This document shows, piece by piece, positions 1 to 12,836 of a stretch of 64,000 nucleotides of DNA. Both the position numbers and the translations under genes were made by a program. The stretch is from Procambarus clarkii (taxonomy: Eukaryota; Arthropoda; Malacostraca; Decapoda; Cambaridae). Each line of letters starts with the position of its first letter. Position 1 is the first letter of the stretch. Location: the NCBI RefSeq assembly GCF_040958095.1, contig NC_091209.1:11599984-11663983 (forward strand), read 5' to 3'. The notes beneath the pieces are model-generated. The model was not told where the DNA came from. It worked only from the letters and a program-made list of their open reading frames with translations, and did no database searches.

Positions 1-468
1 CTGTAAAAGCTGTAGAAGAGTCCTTGTTCCTATGAATATACATAAACTATTTCTCAATTATTATCGTGAGTGTAGCCATGAATATTATATAAAGTAAAAG
101 GACACATGCATACATATAATCTACTTTTAATCCATTGGAATGAGAGTATATGCAGTTTAAAAAGCGATACATGTGTGTCTTAATAACAGGTATACATAAA
201 TTATATGTTGTTTGTGTAAACAAACACATTAATTTTGTTTCCTCATTCCCAGGTCTATGTTTTATGGGGGTGCTTGTCTCAGACATTTCCTCCTCCTAGA
301 TCGAAGCACTCCTCCACTTTCGAGAAACTTCCCTTTATTAGCAGTGTTCCTAACCCAGCCTTCAGGAACATTCCTTCCTTATACAGTACTTCTTTCCAAC
401 GGCAGGGCCCAGAAAGCGGTGACGACGTAACACCACAAAGACCATCCCTCCTCCTCACTTCCTTCCAG

Positions 469-1406
469 CTCCAGGCCCCCGAAGGAGAGGGGCAGCGACA
501 CAGCAGGGGTGGATCGGTGGTGGTGGACGTGTGGGCTGATGGGGTGTGTGGTGTCATTCTTGAGGTCACTGCGATCCTACCACGGGTCACATCTCACTCC
601 ACGACAGCTAGAACGACAGCGACGGCAGCGGTCACAAACCTCACAGTAAGTTGATATATCTCTCATATTATGTTGGTTGTCTGTGTTAATTTGTACTGCC
701 TAATACTGTATGAAAAAACTTGCTTCACTGAATTGTTTCAAGCATAAGTTTGACAAATATATATAAGTGGCTGTGGCTGAGCCTTTATTTATTTTGTATT
801 TATAAGTAGAGACAATGGGTTATTTTATTATGCATTTTGGTGATTAAATACTATACATTCTCAGTATAGTTCAGAGAGGGCTCGAATTTTGTAGTGCTAA
901 AATTTCAGTATGAGGTTATTGTGATTTATGGTCTTAAAGGCTTGTGTTATTTCAGTGAACAGGCCCAATTGGGAAATCATCCTTATTAAGTGCTGAGTAG
1001 ATAATATAAAGTAAAAAAAAAAAACATAATGGTACGCTTTCTGTGGAAGCTCTATTGGCTCCCTGAAGCTATCAAACTGGCATGTGCCAGTTTGTAATTA
1101 TAAGCTCCCTGAAGCTATCAAATCAATATCAAATCAAATCATTCATCTACTTTTCCATTCATTTACTTTTCCATTCATTTACTCTTCCATTCATTTACTC
1201 GTCTTACCTATATCTGACCCTCTTTTTCTCCTTGCAGGAGCCGTCCCACACGCCCTCCCACACCTCCCAGTTCCCCTGAAGACGACGAGCGCCGCGCCCT
1301 CAGCTTCGATGGCGGCCACGCCTCATACAGCACCCCCACACCCATCTCACCACCCACGCCCAAGTCCAAGCCCAAGGCACCCAAACTCTTCAAGGGCAAA
1401 AGATAA
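469..1406 (+). CDS. Unrecognised gene, last two coding exons (join 469-645, 1238-1406)
   Basis: The second exon begins after a good acceptor (tttttctccttgcag, AG at 1236-1237). It reads in one frame to a TAA at 1404-1406, giving a Pro/Ser/Lys-rich basic tail that contains SSPEDDERRALSFDGG and ends PKAPKLFKGKR. Third codon positions are strongly C/G, which supports this frame. Upstream, a donor CTCACA|GTAAGT at 645/646 leaves two bases (CA) that join the first G of exon 2 into CAG. That keeps a frame reading ...TPRQLERQRRQRSQTSQ. This frame opens after a TAA at 428-430, so the likely acceptor is the pyrimidine-rich one ending at 467-468. Exon 1 then encodes a Trp-rich hydrophobic stretch (WWWTCGLMGCVVSFL) followed by Arg-rich sequence. 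A different frame is also open from 235 to 654, so the upstream limit is uncertain. I do not recognise the product; the 5' part of the gene lies left of the window. Confidence 0.5.
1140..1202. repeat. Short tandem repeat, about 18 bp unit x3
   Basis: The unit CTTTTCCATTCATTTA recurs three to four times in a pyrimidine-rich intronic stretch just upstream of the acceptor at 1236. It sits where a polypyrimidine/branch region would be. Confidence 0.7.
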
Positions 1407-2130
1407 AGGGTGACCTGCAAAGTGTGACAGGTTGATTTGTAAACTGCAACTTGCCGATCTGTAATGCATGATTTGCAATAAGCCGTCACAAGATATCGTT
1501 GCTACATGGCCGATATTGTGCAATTGTTCAGCCTGTTCAGGCTGGACATTGAGGCCAATGCATCGAAAACGTCAATATTACAGTGCTACAATTTTTCTAT
1601 TACCTCACATTTTTAACAAATTGGTTGATTCCGTAAAAAATGCAACGTATTAGGTTGCCATCACTAATAGAGGCAACTATTAGGACGCAGAGGACACAGC
1701 TCGTTCTCTCGATTGGCTTAAAAATAGAAAGCTATAGCAAGAGTCATTAGGAATCAAGCTACAATATAAAAAAACAAAAAATGGAGTACTGTAGTTAGGC
1801 AAGTGTATGTGGAATTTTATTACTCATTTTAAATTAAATTGTAGGTTATTTGCTTCTGTATAATGAGACAGTCTGACATATGTATCAGCTGTAGCTGAAC
1901 GAAGACCTTCCATTATAGGTTAGAACTTTCGCAAACTCAAATTTCCCAAAAGAATCCCTTTTTATTGAAGACAAATTTTCTAACACCGTCCAAACGTAAA
2001 ATTAGGCCATTTATTTTTTTTAGCGTTGATGATTCATGTCAAGTGGCTCAATAAATCATGATTTTGTTTAATATGATTAATATACTGTAGTCATAAATGA
2101 CACAATTTACTTGGACCGGTGTTCCGCCTC
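1407..2130 (+). other. Probable 3'UTR and intergenic sequence
   Basis: AT-rich sequence follows the stop codon at 1404-1406 with no convincing coding frame. An AATAAA hexamer at about 2049 could be a polyadenylation signal, but this is only a motif match. Confidence 0.3.
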
Positions 2131-2640
2131 TCTATGAGATACATTCGACCATAGAACCATGAGGCTGCTGTGCTATATCACTCCTTGAAAGTGAGCTGGC
2201 TCTGTGGTAAACTGCCCTACAGAACATTGAGGCTGTGGTATACTGCCCCACAGAAATGTGACTATGGTGTATTGATCTAGAGAACAGTGGTGTGCTGTGG
2301 TATACTACCCCAATGGTATACTCCAAAGAACAGTATGTCTGAGATCTGCTCCAGAGAGCATATCTCATCAAAAATTTAAAAATACTGAACAGTTTGGAGG
2401 ATATTGATCCAGACCGCTTCTTCAAAAGGTCAGATGTAACATAAACAAGGAGCAACAGTTTCAAGCTCAACAAGTCACAATGTAGTTTTTCACCCATAGG
2501 GTTATAAACCCATGGAATCTCTTACCTGCAGAAGCCATAAATGCCAAAACACTGCTGATTTTAAAAATCCAGCTCGATAAACTCATCAGGACAAATGGGG
2601 AAACATTTGACAAGCAATCAGCATCCTGTCCCTCATCGAG
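2130..2640 (+). mobile_element. LINE fragment, C-terminal end of reverse-transcriptase ORF (CR1/Jockey-like)
   Basis: Across two frames the sequence from about 2400 reads DPDRFFKRSD, then SNSFKLNKSQCSFSP, then a frameshift to VINPWNLLPAEAINA and a final FKIQLDKLI. This matches the usual tail of CR1/Jockey-type ORF2 proteins (FF..RVVN.WN.LP..VV.A.S...FK..LD). In-frame stops and the frameshift show it is dead. The upstream part (2160-2340) holds a degenerate repeat of GTGGTATACTGCCCCACAGA that also appears once near 3125. Clade assignment is tentative. Confidence 0.6.
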
Positions 2641-2654
2641 GCCACTGATGTTCG

Positions 2655-3085
2655 TCCTTCAGATGCAAAGATGACCATGACTTCAGTATATCAGGTTGGT
2701 GGCTGTGTGCCAGATGATGGAGGATGAGACCAATTTGGATACGGAAGGCTCGCCCACACATGGGACATTTGTGAGTGGGTGCTGCTGCAGTGGTATGACG
2801 GGGGTAGAAATAGCCTAAGTTACTCTGTCCCTTTGAAATGTATTTTATTGTCTCAATAAATGTACTTGAAGTTGCTGCAGAGGTGGAGATTGCCCTAGCT
2901 TTGCGTGCAGTGCGTTTCCTCTGGGCCTCTGCAGTCCGTTTATTTTCTGCTGCACGGGACCCCTGTGGTGACTTTGCTTTTCCAAGTTGGACGGTCCTGA
3001 AAAGCGACTCCTAAGTATTGGTGTTGATGTCCAAGCCTTTGAGGGTTACCTTGAGGCAGTCCTCGAGGCCACTAGTGAGATTGTG
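2655..3085 (-). mobile_element. Retroelement C-terminus with a C2H2 zinc finger, one stop codon
   Basis: Read on the minus strand, one frame is open for about 140 codons apart from a single TAG. It starts EDCLKVTLKGLDINTNT, passes through a Lys/Arg/Ala-rich segment (KRTAEAQRKRTARKARA) and ends in a classical C2H2 finger: CPMCGRAF, then an H-x3-H spacing of HHLAH (C-x2-C-x12-H-x3-H). The order 'DCLK..L..LDI' + basic helix + CGR.F..RIGL..H is one I know from the 3' end of animal non-LTR retrotransposon polyproteins. It lies tail-to-tail with the LINE fragment at 2130-2640. The identification rests on pattern memory; the finger and the open frame are seen directly. Confidence 0.55.
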
Positions 3086-3154
3086 GCCCCTCAATTAAAT
3101 TCAGGTAAATGAGGTGCTGTGGCTGAGGTACACTGCCCTACAGAGTAGTGGGAG

Positions 3155-3900
3155 TATGTAAGTGACATTATCAAAAGAAGGTACCCAGCGTGATAGACTA
3201 CTGAGCACCATATGTCACAGAACAGTCAATAGGTTCTAAATATAATTCAGGATGCAAACATGTGCAAAAAAGATAGGATGATTGAAGTCGAAGTTACTGG
3301 AATTACCATGGATTTTACCTGAAGGCCACCATCTATTTAGTGACACAACAGGGACAGGAAACCAGTGGCTTGTCAAAGGTACCCCCATTTTTCCTCCAAC
3401 TAGATTTTGAACTACAGTAATGCCTTGTCATCAACTCATGTTATGGAACATTGGAAAAGCAAGAATTATGATCAACCTGAAAATCAAGACATTCTATGAG
3501 GAGGTGTGCAACTGGGAGTGGAATAATGCAGTTTGAATAATAAGACGCAGGTCTTTGTACCATTAAGTACAGTACCGTATACAGTACCATGAGCGAGAGT
3601 TAAATGTGCGAGACTAATGAGGTCTAGCTAGAGCAGTTTCCCACCTATTACAGTGTGTGGTAGGAGGAAGGCCATAGAAAAATGTAGCATTTGATAGTAT
3701 GTGGTTCATTAGTCATATTACTAAACCATCTCTCTCTCTCCCAGTTAATTGTAGATTGTATTTTGAATGATAGGGTAGAAATCAAAGTAAGGAGTTGATT
3801 TTTAGAGATAGGACGGATACAAACAGCATCAGCAGCAGCGATATCCATGAGGTCATTAGATGCAACATCAATTGGCTACAGACTCTGCAAAATTTGAATG
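3155..3900 (-). mobile_element. Old LINE relic, same family as 8545-9456 (tentative)
   Basis: The left edge contains ATTATCAAAAGAAGG, the same 3'-terminal block that opens the copies at 8560 and 10375. Further right are blocks resembling the 26720-27335 copy (ATCAAGACATTCTATG, CAGTTTCCCACC, GAGATAGGACGG). No intact protein domain remains. Confidence 0.4.
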
Positions 3901-4663
3901 TCTTATACTTAGCTGCATAAAAGCAGCAATGCACTGTGAGGCTTGCTGTACTGACCAAGAGAACCTTAGTGCTTTGTGGGTTTTTGAACGTTGGGGGCAT
4001 AATAGCATTCTAATTGAAGGTATAGTAACTAATTTAGGTTACAGTAATGGTAATATTGCAAATAATTATAGTAAAAATAATGGCTGTATTATTCTGACAA
4101 GGTTTTGGCTGAGGGTGAAACTTGATAGGTATTCAATGCTAATAATTGTTTACAGTAGTTATAATTGTTACTATTAAAATTAAAAATAATGATAATACAC
4201 TAAATACTGTAACACTTGATAATCTTAGTACCTGTATATATTTTTCAATAGCCTGAACATTCCTTTGCCAGTTTATGATTGAGCTAACCTTTGCAATACT
4301 GTACTCTATTCATGTGGTTTTACATACATTATCTTTGAATAAGCATATTAAAGGCATAATTTGAAGCTAAATTATTGTATAATTAACCCTCCTGGCAATT
4401 AAAATTAAAGAATTACAATTACTGAGAATTTGTTTCTGGAAAGGGTAATCAATATAGACCAAGGCTTTCAAATACATTAATGTCACTAAGGTTTTTGATA
4501 CTGTTGACTACCACACAAAACACTGCCCCAGAAACTATAAGCATATGTTATTTGATAAAATACAGTTCACACACACACTACAATGAATTGACCTGAACTT
4601 AATAAAATCATACTGGAATAGAGCAGTCCAGCATGCTGCAAGGATCGTCAGGTTAGTATGTTC

Positions 4664-4701
<38 letters not shown>

Positions 4702-5690
4702 AGTCCTTTATTGTATAGTTAGTACATACATTGGCAAAGCTGTCAGTCTGAAATATATTGTGTGTACTACACCCCGTGTTCTTTTCTATATATTTAAGGA
4801 TTTGTAAAGTATTATTAAAGGCTCTCATAATTTATCTCCAGGATGAAAAAGGAGGCTGTATTAATTTATAAACCAGAGTTGCTTAGATGTACAAGGTAGT
4901 ATCCATCCCATTTGTTCTAACATACCATAGGGCATACCAGTAGGGTCAAGCAGTAAGGTTGTGGGGGTGACGAGCATTATTACTGCAATGCACTGTTAGT
5001 TTAACTTTCGTGATATGAATACTGTATTAATAATTGCCAATGTTTCCTGACCATTGCATGACCCTTAGAATATCTTACTGGATAAAGAAAACCAAAACAA
5101 AATTCTTGTCCCATTTTATAGTAGTGTGTAGTAAAGAGCACTGCATTCCAAATTTAGAACTACCAATATGTTTCTTTAGTAGTAGTTCAAATTTATACAT
5201 TTGTAGTAAAATCCCAAATACAAAATAGTATTTACAATCACATTCTAGTAAGAAAGCAAAATGCTGACTGAAACAGCTGTGAAAATAAGCTACTGTTTAT
5301 ATACAGTATACTGTATGTATAAGTACTGTATGATTGTGTATGTGTATACAGTACAGTATTATATACTATACTATACAGTGAGACACTCAAAAATTCAGAA
5401 CTCAGTACAATGGAAAACCCCAGAAATCCAAAAAGATTTTGCTACCAGAAATATGCAAATTCAGACAAAATTTTGCCATACTTTGCAGTATAGTATACAG
5501 TACAATATTGTACTGTATAGGGAAATCTGGATCAACTCTTATCTTTAACATTTGTTGATCTTATTTTTTCTTTTTTACTCCTGTATTCTATTATCTTTAT
5601 GGTAAATATTACTCAAAAATAGCAAAGTTATAATTTACTGTAGTTAAACTGTATTAAAAATAATAACACAGCATATTGTGACTGGCTCAG
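3900..5690. other. No gene seen; AT-rich
   Basis: AT-rich sequence with a poly(A) run of about 31 at 4667-4697 and dense TACTGTA/TACAGTA heptamers at 5295-5520. The open frames here have no coding character. Confidence 0.4.
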
Positions 5691-5692
5691 TT

Positions 5693-5820
5693 CTAGCACA
5701 CAGTGTGGACCTGTCCCAGCCATGCACATAGTATGGGCCTGACCCAGCCCCACACACACACACAGTATGGACCTGACCCAGCCACACACATGGTGTGAAC
5801 CTGTCCCAGCCATGCGCACT
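5693..5820. repeat. Minisatellite, unit about 37 bp, roughly 3.5 copies
   Basis: The unit reads approximately TATGGACCTGACCCAGCC + ACACACA. Successive copies differ at CCATGCACATAG versus CCACACACATGG. The minus-strand frame gives a repetitive Gly/Trp peptide that should not be taken as a protein. Confidence 0.75.
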
Positions 5821-8260
5821 TTGCTCTATTTGTATGGTTGACCTTCTATTACTCAGCAAATATTCATTAATTTTTCTTTGGATACTCTCTTCATCTGTGA
5901 GTAGAAAATATGTCTGCCAGCAAGAGAAGTCTGGTTAGACCAGGCAAAAGTAAGAGATGTATGTTAACATTGTAAGGACAAACGTACTAAAAGTGATTTT
6001 GACTGGGGAGTGAGACCACCCTTGGAGTATGGTATTGGCATTAGCAAACATTCTGAAATGTAAAGCAAGGTTTTCAAGAGATTGTTGCAAGGACAGAGTT
6101 CTGACGTCAAAGACAATGATATAATGGAACTCAGTGGCTGAAATTCGACGAGTTAAAGCACGAAATCCACATTATTAAATGGAGTCTTGAAAAAGATAAG
6201 TACAAAGTTATGATTTTAATAAATTTTCAATAACTCTACCTTTTATGATGTGTATACAATGCTGTTTAAATATTTAAAAATATAGATATGTTTTGTATGA
6301 CAATGTCAAAAACAAAAGAAAATAAATATAAATTGTGAAGCAATATAAATTGTGATACCTATAGCCAAAAAATTAAAAAAAAAAATCTAGATTGGGTTCA
6401 TATTGTCAAGGCTGTACATATGTGACTGTGAATAATGTGAATGAATGAATATGTGCATGTGTTTGTTACTGGAAAATCCCATATTGGCATGTTTGATTTC
6501 TGTGGTAGCAAATGGCTAGCCTTGATGACACTGAGTGTGAACAAAGATGAAGGCTACAAGCATATAAAAAAAAAACTTTAGTTGGCTGGCATAATATAAA
6601 AGCAACCTCAATACCATGTTATTAAGATTCATACAAACAACCATAGATTTCTTTTTTACAGATATGAGTGTTCCACACAGCAATGTGACAATGCACACTC
6701 ACACAAAAATAATGCATATAAAGAAAAAAATGCATTATGCTTGAATGTGACTGATGTATGCACAGATATACACCTTGTCAAGAACAGAAGCCCATTTATG
6801 GCTTGTCAAGATATTTCTAACCAATAAAAAGTCTATGTCCAGCTTGTCACTTCACCAGTTAATGCCAATAAAATGAGGCTCGACCAGATTGAATAATATG
6901 CACATCAAGTCATGCCAATGGATATACAGTATATTATATACAGTACATAACTGCCTAACTCAGACCATTTGGGAATCAAACAAAGGCTGATAACAACATA
7001 CCAAACCAGCCAAGTACCACGAGTCCCCCAACAGCTCATCCTCGTAAACAAAAGTCATATACTCATTAATCCAGTCGCCAAACCCCATTTATGAATAAAA
7101 ACTGTTTACACACAACTCGACTGATAACATTCAAACAGTTCACGAACAGGGCTTTCTTGACAACCTCTGTTTGAACTGCGACACTAACTACTTCACCCAC
7201 GTACTACAAATACAAATAATCGCCAACAGAAAGTAAATACCTAACCTATGCCTAACTTTACATAAAAATTTAACATACAATATTAACTTATTAGAATAAA
7301 CCAATTTTTAATACACAATGTTAAAATTGATGAATGCATCTGCTGGAGGATGGCTGCCTAAAGATCCTAGCCTGAGGAAGGGTTACCCCCAAGCATATGT
7401 TGGGCCATTCTTAAGTCAGCTATGCTGTACATGCAAACTTGAAATTGTCCACCCAGTCTCACACATAACTTGTAGTTATATATTAAGTGGGGATTAATTT
7501 ATTTGTTATTCCAAGATTTAAACTTACTACAGACCCTGCATTATGAATAAACAGCATGTAATTTACGCCGAATATTTTGGTCCCTAACAGGAACGCTCTT
7601 TATCCTCATTTTGGTGATATGTTTAAAATTCCTGTTTTTATTTTCATTATTACTGTAATTTAAATTTTGTGTATTATGCTATTCAACTACAGTATTACAA
7701 AAATACAATACTTAACTTTAAATACTTTTACGACCCTGAATAATTGAATTCGCACTCCTTAAAAGTTACAACCGTTTGGAATTGTGGAAGCATTTTAAAT
7801 CATTCCAGGACACATTTACATTGGTTCAATTGCATAATCAAATATCATGTTTGAGTATATTTTGTATATTACCCCAATATTTTTTGTAAATAAGCTACCT
7901 GTACTGTCATGTCAAGTATATTTCTCTTTCTGTATCCCTGAATATGTAGAGATGTATAGTAGTAAACTAATGCATGTTCTGTCATCATTTTACATATACA
8001 TACATGCATATAAACATACACACACACACTGTACAGTTTATATTTAGAATGTATTACTCTATATTAATTCAGTGCACCCTCAAAAATCAAGCCCTCTAAA
8101 CAATGGATAAAATCCCTTCACCAGATTTTGCTGTTTAATATAGTATCTGGTAAAGATTAGGAACAGTCGGTCTTTGTCTTGGATTTTGATCACCAAAGGA
8201 TGCAAAGGATAAAATGACTTTAGAGCATTACAAGGCAACCAAACATCAAGAGAAAATTGG
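5821..8260. other. No gene seen; AT-rich
   Basis: AT-rich unique-looking sequence with short TA/CA tracts near 8000. Around 8082 'CAGTGCACCCTCAAAAATCA' faintly resembles a Tigger terminal repeat, but no partner end was found. Confidence 0.35.
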
Positions 8261-8544
8261 CTTGTGAAAAGTAACTATAATCAGAGTATTAGGAGAGGAG
8301 TGGCAGTGAAAACATTAAAGTTAAAAGTATTTTTTGAAGCCCTATTCAGATTAGGACTTTTACAAAATTTAAGGAGTATGGCACTCCACAGGGTTAAGGT
8401 AGGCATGATACAAATTTCACAATGTGGACATGCAGAGGGAAAAGCCTGCAAGTGGGAATTCCATGTAGTAAAAGACTGCAAAGAAGTGAATAGGGGTTTC
8501 AATGGGGCAGTACAAGGATGAATGAAAGCATTGTAGTCCAGATG

Positions 8545-9456
8545 AAATATGAAAGTAAGTAATTATCAAAAGAAGGCACCAAACCGGGAAGGCTATGTAG
8601 CACCATCAAATGTGTGGAATAATCAGAGGGCGCTAAATATCACCAAGGATGCCAATACGAGAACAGAAACGCATAAAGGGAACGATATCAAAAGTATCCG
8701 ATTCACCAAGAATTCTATCGAGGGACGATGGACAAGTGACCGCGAGGGAAGGTCGGAAAGCAAGACACACGCTCATCCTGGAAGTCAGGACATTCAACAA
8801 GGATATGCATGACGGTAAGAGGGACAATGCAATCTGGACAATAAGGAGCTGGGCGGCGCTCCAATAAATGACCGTGAGTTAAGCGAGTAGAAGTCAGAAT
8901 AAGGAACGCCTTTGCAGGAAATAGGAAAAGTATGGATAGTCTCCTCAGTGGCAGCATACTCATGCTCATATGAGGAAACACTAATATGGCATGGAACCCA
9001 GCAAAACTCGACTGTCTTAAATCTGCTGGAGATTAAAAACAACCAAGGTTGAATTTTGACTACCACAGAATTGATAGGAATAAATGACTCCAGAGCCATG
9101 AGGGCACTGCGAGTCAATTACAACAATAAAGGAAAGTTGACAGCGAGAAAGCAGTTAATGAAGAGCATACAAAATTGCATAAAGTTCTGCCATGAAGATG
9201 TTAGTTTTTGGGGCAGACGACACATATAGGTGTGGTCAGGAAATGAAACGGAGTATCCTACACCATTGGCAGACTTACACCCATCTGTGAACACAAAATG
9301 CAAACCGAGGTCACAATTCCCTAACACAGAAGAAATGTGAATAGTCGGTACATAAAATTTGTAAGGTGCTGTACTTATTGACTCCCTTTTAGTTAAACTA
9401 TTTAAGAAAAACCACTGCACAGTAAAAGACAGAGCAGTTATAATTTCATATAGCAA
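8545..9456 (-). mobile_element. LINE relic with RNase H domain and 3' tail (Jockey/I-like)
   Basis: On the minus strand from about 9456 downwards the frame reads ...LHFVFTDGCKSANGVGYSV, the start of an RNase H domain (FTDGSK..G.VG..V) with its first catalytic Asp. After frameshifts come SRSALMALESF and VEFCWVPCHISV (the WVPSH-type block), a Glu/Ala-rich segment, then RRPAPYCPDCIVPLTVMHIL and a final PFMRFCSRIGILGDI before a stop. The order RNase H - WVPSH - zinc-knuckle-like CPxC...H...C - terminal helix is that of I/Jockey-type ORF2 3' ends. The tail ends near 8555 with CCTTCTTTTGATAATTACTTA. Frame breaks make it a pseudogene. Confidence 0.7.
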
Positions 9457-9582
9457 ATTTATTCTGCCACCAGGTATTACTGTACCGACATTACCTCATC
9501 ACCAGTGTGGAAATTGGCTATCATAATTTGTGTAAAGTATGTTCCCTCATGTTACATATTTCAACCATGATCGTTTTTATAT

Positions 9583-9786
<204 letters not shown>

Positions 9787-10369
9787 GGGGGGGGGCATTT
9801 ATTGGCTTGTGACATTGCTTCAAAGGCTGTTAAACAATAAACAAGTGCTCAAACATAAAGTATGTGGTTTCTATTTGCTACAACGACCTTAATCATGTTA
9901 TTTAATGTGACTGACCTACATTAATGTGTACAAGTGTGTGATTACCTAAGTGTGATCTCAAATACACACATATATATATATAAAATATTATGTTATTTAT
10001 TCCATGTTTTATCATGAATAAATAACATATGATGATTGTGTATTTATATCTTAAAACCAAAACTATATCCTTGTTTAAAGCAAATGTCTTCAAAAGCATC
10101 ATGCAAAATTTTCTTAGAATATTAATGCGCTGCTGTAACTGCTTGCAGTGCAATGAAACCATCAGCTATAAATGTAGAATTTGCAACCAGCTGTCACAGG
10201 TTTGATTTTTTTGTGATTTTCTTTAAAATCTGGAAATTACGACAAAATTAAGTAACTAATTTAGCTTCCTGCAGTAGTAAAAAGGTAAGATTGTTGTTTA
10301 CAAGTAAATTTATACAAATTTATAAGTAGCAGCTGTATATTATAAAACCATTTTTTCTCTAAAAGTGCA

Positions 10370-10582
10370 AGTAATTATCAAAAGAAGGCACCAAACCGGG
10401 AAGGCTATGTAGCACCATCAAATGTGCGGAATCATCAGAGGGCGCTAAATATCATCAAGGATGCCAATACGAGAACAGAAACACATAAGGCGAACGATAC
10501 CAAAAGCATCCGATTCACCAAGAATTCTATCGAGGGACCAGCGACCACGAGGGACAGTCGGAAAACAAGACACACGCTTAGA
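10370..10582 (-). mobile_element. 3' fragment of the LINE seen at 8545-9456
   Basis: The block GTAATTATCAAAAGAAGGCA through CACACGCTTA repeats 8560-8772 almost base for base, with small deletions near 10540. It is therefore a second, 5'-truncated copy of the same LINE in the same orientation. 5' truncation is normal for LINE insertion. Confidence 0.75.
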
Positions 10583-10619
10583 GTGCAAATAGAACAGCAA
10601 AAAAGTCTATTGTTCAGGA

Positions 10620-11039
10620 ACTAAAATATTGTTTGATATTAACTTGTGGTATGTCTATGGATAATATTTTAACATTCCATTTTCATACATTACTAAACAG
10701 CGATTATATTCTTGAACTGAATACACACGTTAACACCACAAACTTTCAAAATGCACCTATAACCAACCTTTTAAGCAATTACTCAAACTTGTACAACACA
10801 CATTAAATTACACTTTCATGCAAAATAAGTATTTTTGCAACAAATATCTAATTATATAAATTAACAACATAAAATTTAGATAAGCAAGGATGTTGAAAAC
10901 CAGATCACTAATTATATGGAAACCTTGCCACATACCATGAAGTTATTTCTCCCTTTATTGCACAGAAAGAGCTATTTGTCCAGCTCATTAATAATTAGTG
11001 TTAATACCAATGTAAGCAAATTATTTAACTTTAGATAAA

Positions 11040-11070
<31 letters not shown>

Positions 11071-11930
11071 ATGATAACTAAGAACAAAGACAGAGAATAT
11101 AGCACTTTTTTTTTTTTTTTGCAAATTTCAATCATATTGCATTCACAAAATTATTGAAGTTAAGACAAAGCCCAACAATTAGCTGAGAAATTTGTCATTT
11201 CATTATCAAAGTAAATCAAATATTCAGATGGCCACCAGTGCGACAACCCCAATATGGAGAAGTCAAAAAGATTGTAAACATTACTTCTAAAGTGCTAGAG
11301 TAAAACAGCTACAATATTTTCCTCGGGATAAAATTCATTATACCTTGGCAGCAGAATAAGGCAAGATGGCTGGGTATTAAATTATCAAACTACCACTTTT
11401 AATTTTCAGTTGCGAGGCTAATTTTCCAAATTTTGATAGAAACATCTATTAATAACAAAAAGAAAAAGCTTTCAGCATCACAGAAGCTGAATATTAAGTC
11501 TGGCATGACAAAAAACTCTCTCTGTCATCACCATTCACTATACCTGCACACTTGTCAACCATAAAAAAATTACCGCATGTGAAAAATTACCTAAGGCTCA
11601 ATGTCACTGATCAGTTTACAGAGGTACGGTCTGTTCTCATATATTGAGGTGCAAGTTGTCATGTTAGAGTAAAAGCACTGTTAACAAAGCTATATATACA
11701 GAGCTCCAGTTGGTAAGGTGTACAGCCTTATGGTAATGCTTAATTTGGTACTGGGAACATGAATGTTGCTAAATTTAAGGCAAACTCTGATCAGCCTCTA
11801 TGATAACCCACAAGTACACACCTACACTAATGAATTAGTTTGCAATATTACAACATACATACATTATATACTGTGTGTATATATGTGTGTGTACTCACCT
11901 AATTGTGTGTGTGTGTGTGTGTATATATAT
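10620..11930. other. Epsin-downstream intergenic; no gene seen
   Basis: AT-rich sequence with (TA)n at 11048-11070, poly(T) at 11106-11120 and TG/TA tracts at 11874-11930. No coding signal. Confidence 0.35.
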
Positions 11931-12332
11931 GTCGCACCTAGTAGCCAGAACACACTTCTCGGCCTACTATGCAAGGCCCGATATGCCTAATAGGCCAAGT
12001 GATTTTCTTTATTTTCAATAAATTGTTTCCAATTACTTTATTTGAATTATTATTATTATATTATATTAAGAACATAAATTATTGACTTAATTGTGTTAGT
12101 TTAGGTTAGGTTAAGATAGGTTAGGTAGGGTTGGTAAGGTTCGGTCATATATCTATGTTAGTTTTAACTTAAATTTTAAAAAAAAATTAACTCATACATA
12201 ATGAAATGGATAGCTTTATCATTTCATAAGAAAAAATATTGAAAAATATATAAAATCAGGATAACTTGGTATTAGGCAAATCGGGCCCTTGCATAGTAGG
12301 CCGAGTATGACGTTATGGCTACTAGGTGTATA
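11931..12332. mobile_element. Foldback/MITE element, copy 1 (complete)
   Basis: The left end GTCGCACCTAGTAGCCAGAA and following CGGCCTACTATGCAAGGCCC are the reverse complement of the right end (GGGCCCTTGCATAGTAGGCCG ... TGGCTACTAGGTG). This gives imperfect terminal inverted repeats of about 60 bp on a ~400-bp element. The middle carries GGTTAGGTT-type repeats (12100-12140). There is no ORF, so it is non-autonomous. TA/TG microsatellite lies on both sides, implying insertion into a TATATA tract. Confidence 0.8.
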
Positions 12333-12512
<180 letters not shown>

Positions 12513-12836
12513 ATTTCTACCTAATTGGGCACGTTCCCTAATAAGCAGAGTTTTCCTGAAATTATATATTTTACTAAATTCTTTTCTTGTGGAATGATAA
12601 AGCTTTCCATTATATATGATTTTAATTTTTTTTAGATAAAACTAACATAGAAATTTCATCAAACCTATGCTAACCTAACATAACTTAGTCAGTAATTCAT
12701 GTTCTTAATATAATAATATTAATTCAAATAAACAAATTTGAAAAGAAATATTTGAAAATAATGAAAATCGTCTGCCTGTTAGGCAAATCGTACCTTGCAT
12801 ATTAAGTAGGGCAGTTCTGGTTATTAGGTACAACAT
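12513..12836. mobile_element. Foldback/MITE element, copy 2 (left end degraded)
   Basis: The right end TCTGCCTGTTAGGCAAATCG ... GGTTATTAGGTACAAC matches the terminal repeat of copies 1 and 3. The interior (TTCTTAATATAATAATATTA, GCTAACCTAACATAACTTAG) matches the arms of the 58562-60000 copy. The left terminal repeat is weak (CTACCTAATTGGGCACG). Confidence 0.7.

Noticed and set aside
235-654. 139-codon frame as the real protein at the left edge
   Set aside because: Splice phase joins its frame to exon 2 in a frame that stops after about 13 residues, whereas the neighbouring frame continues to a convincing C-terminus. Kept only as an alternative.
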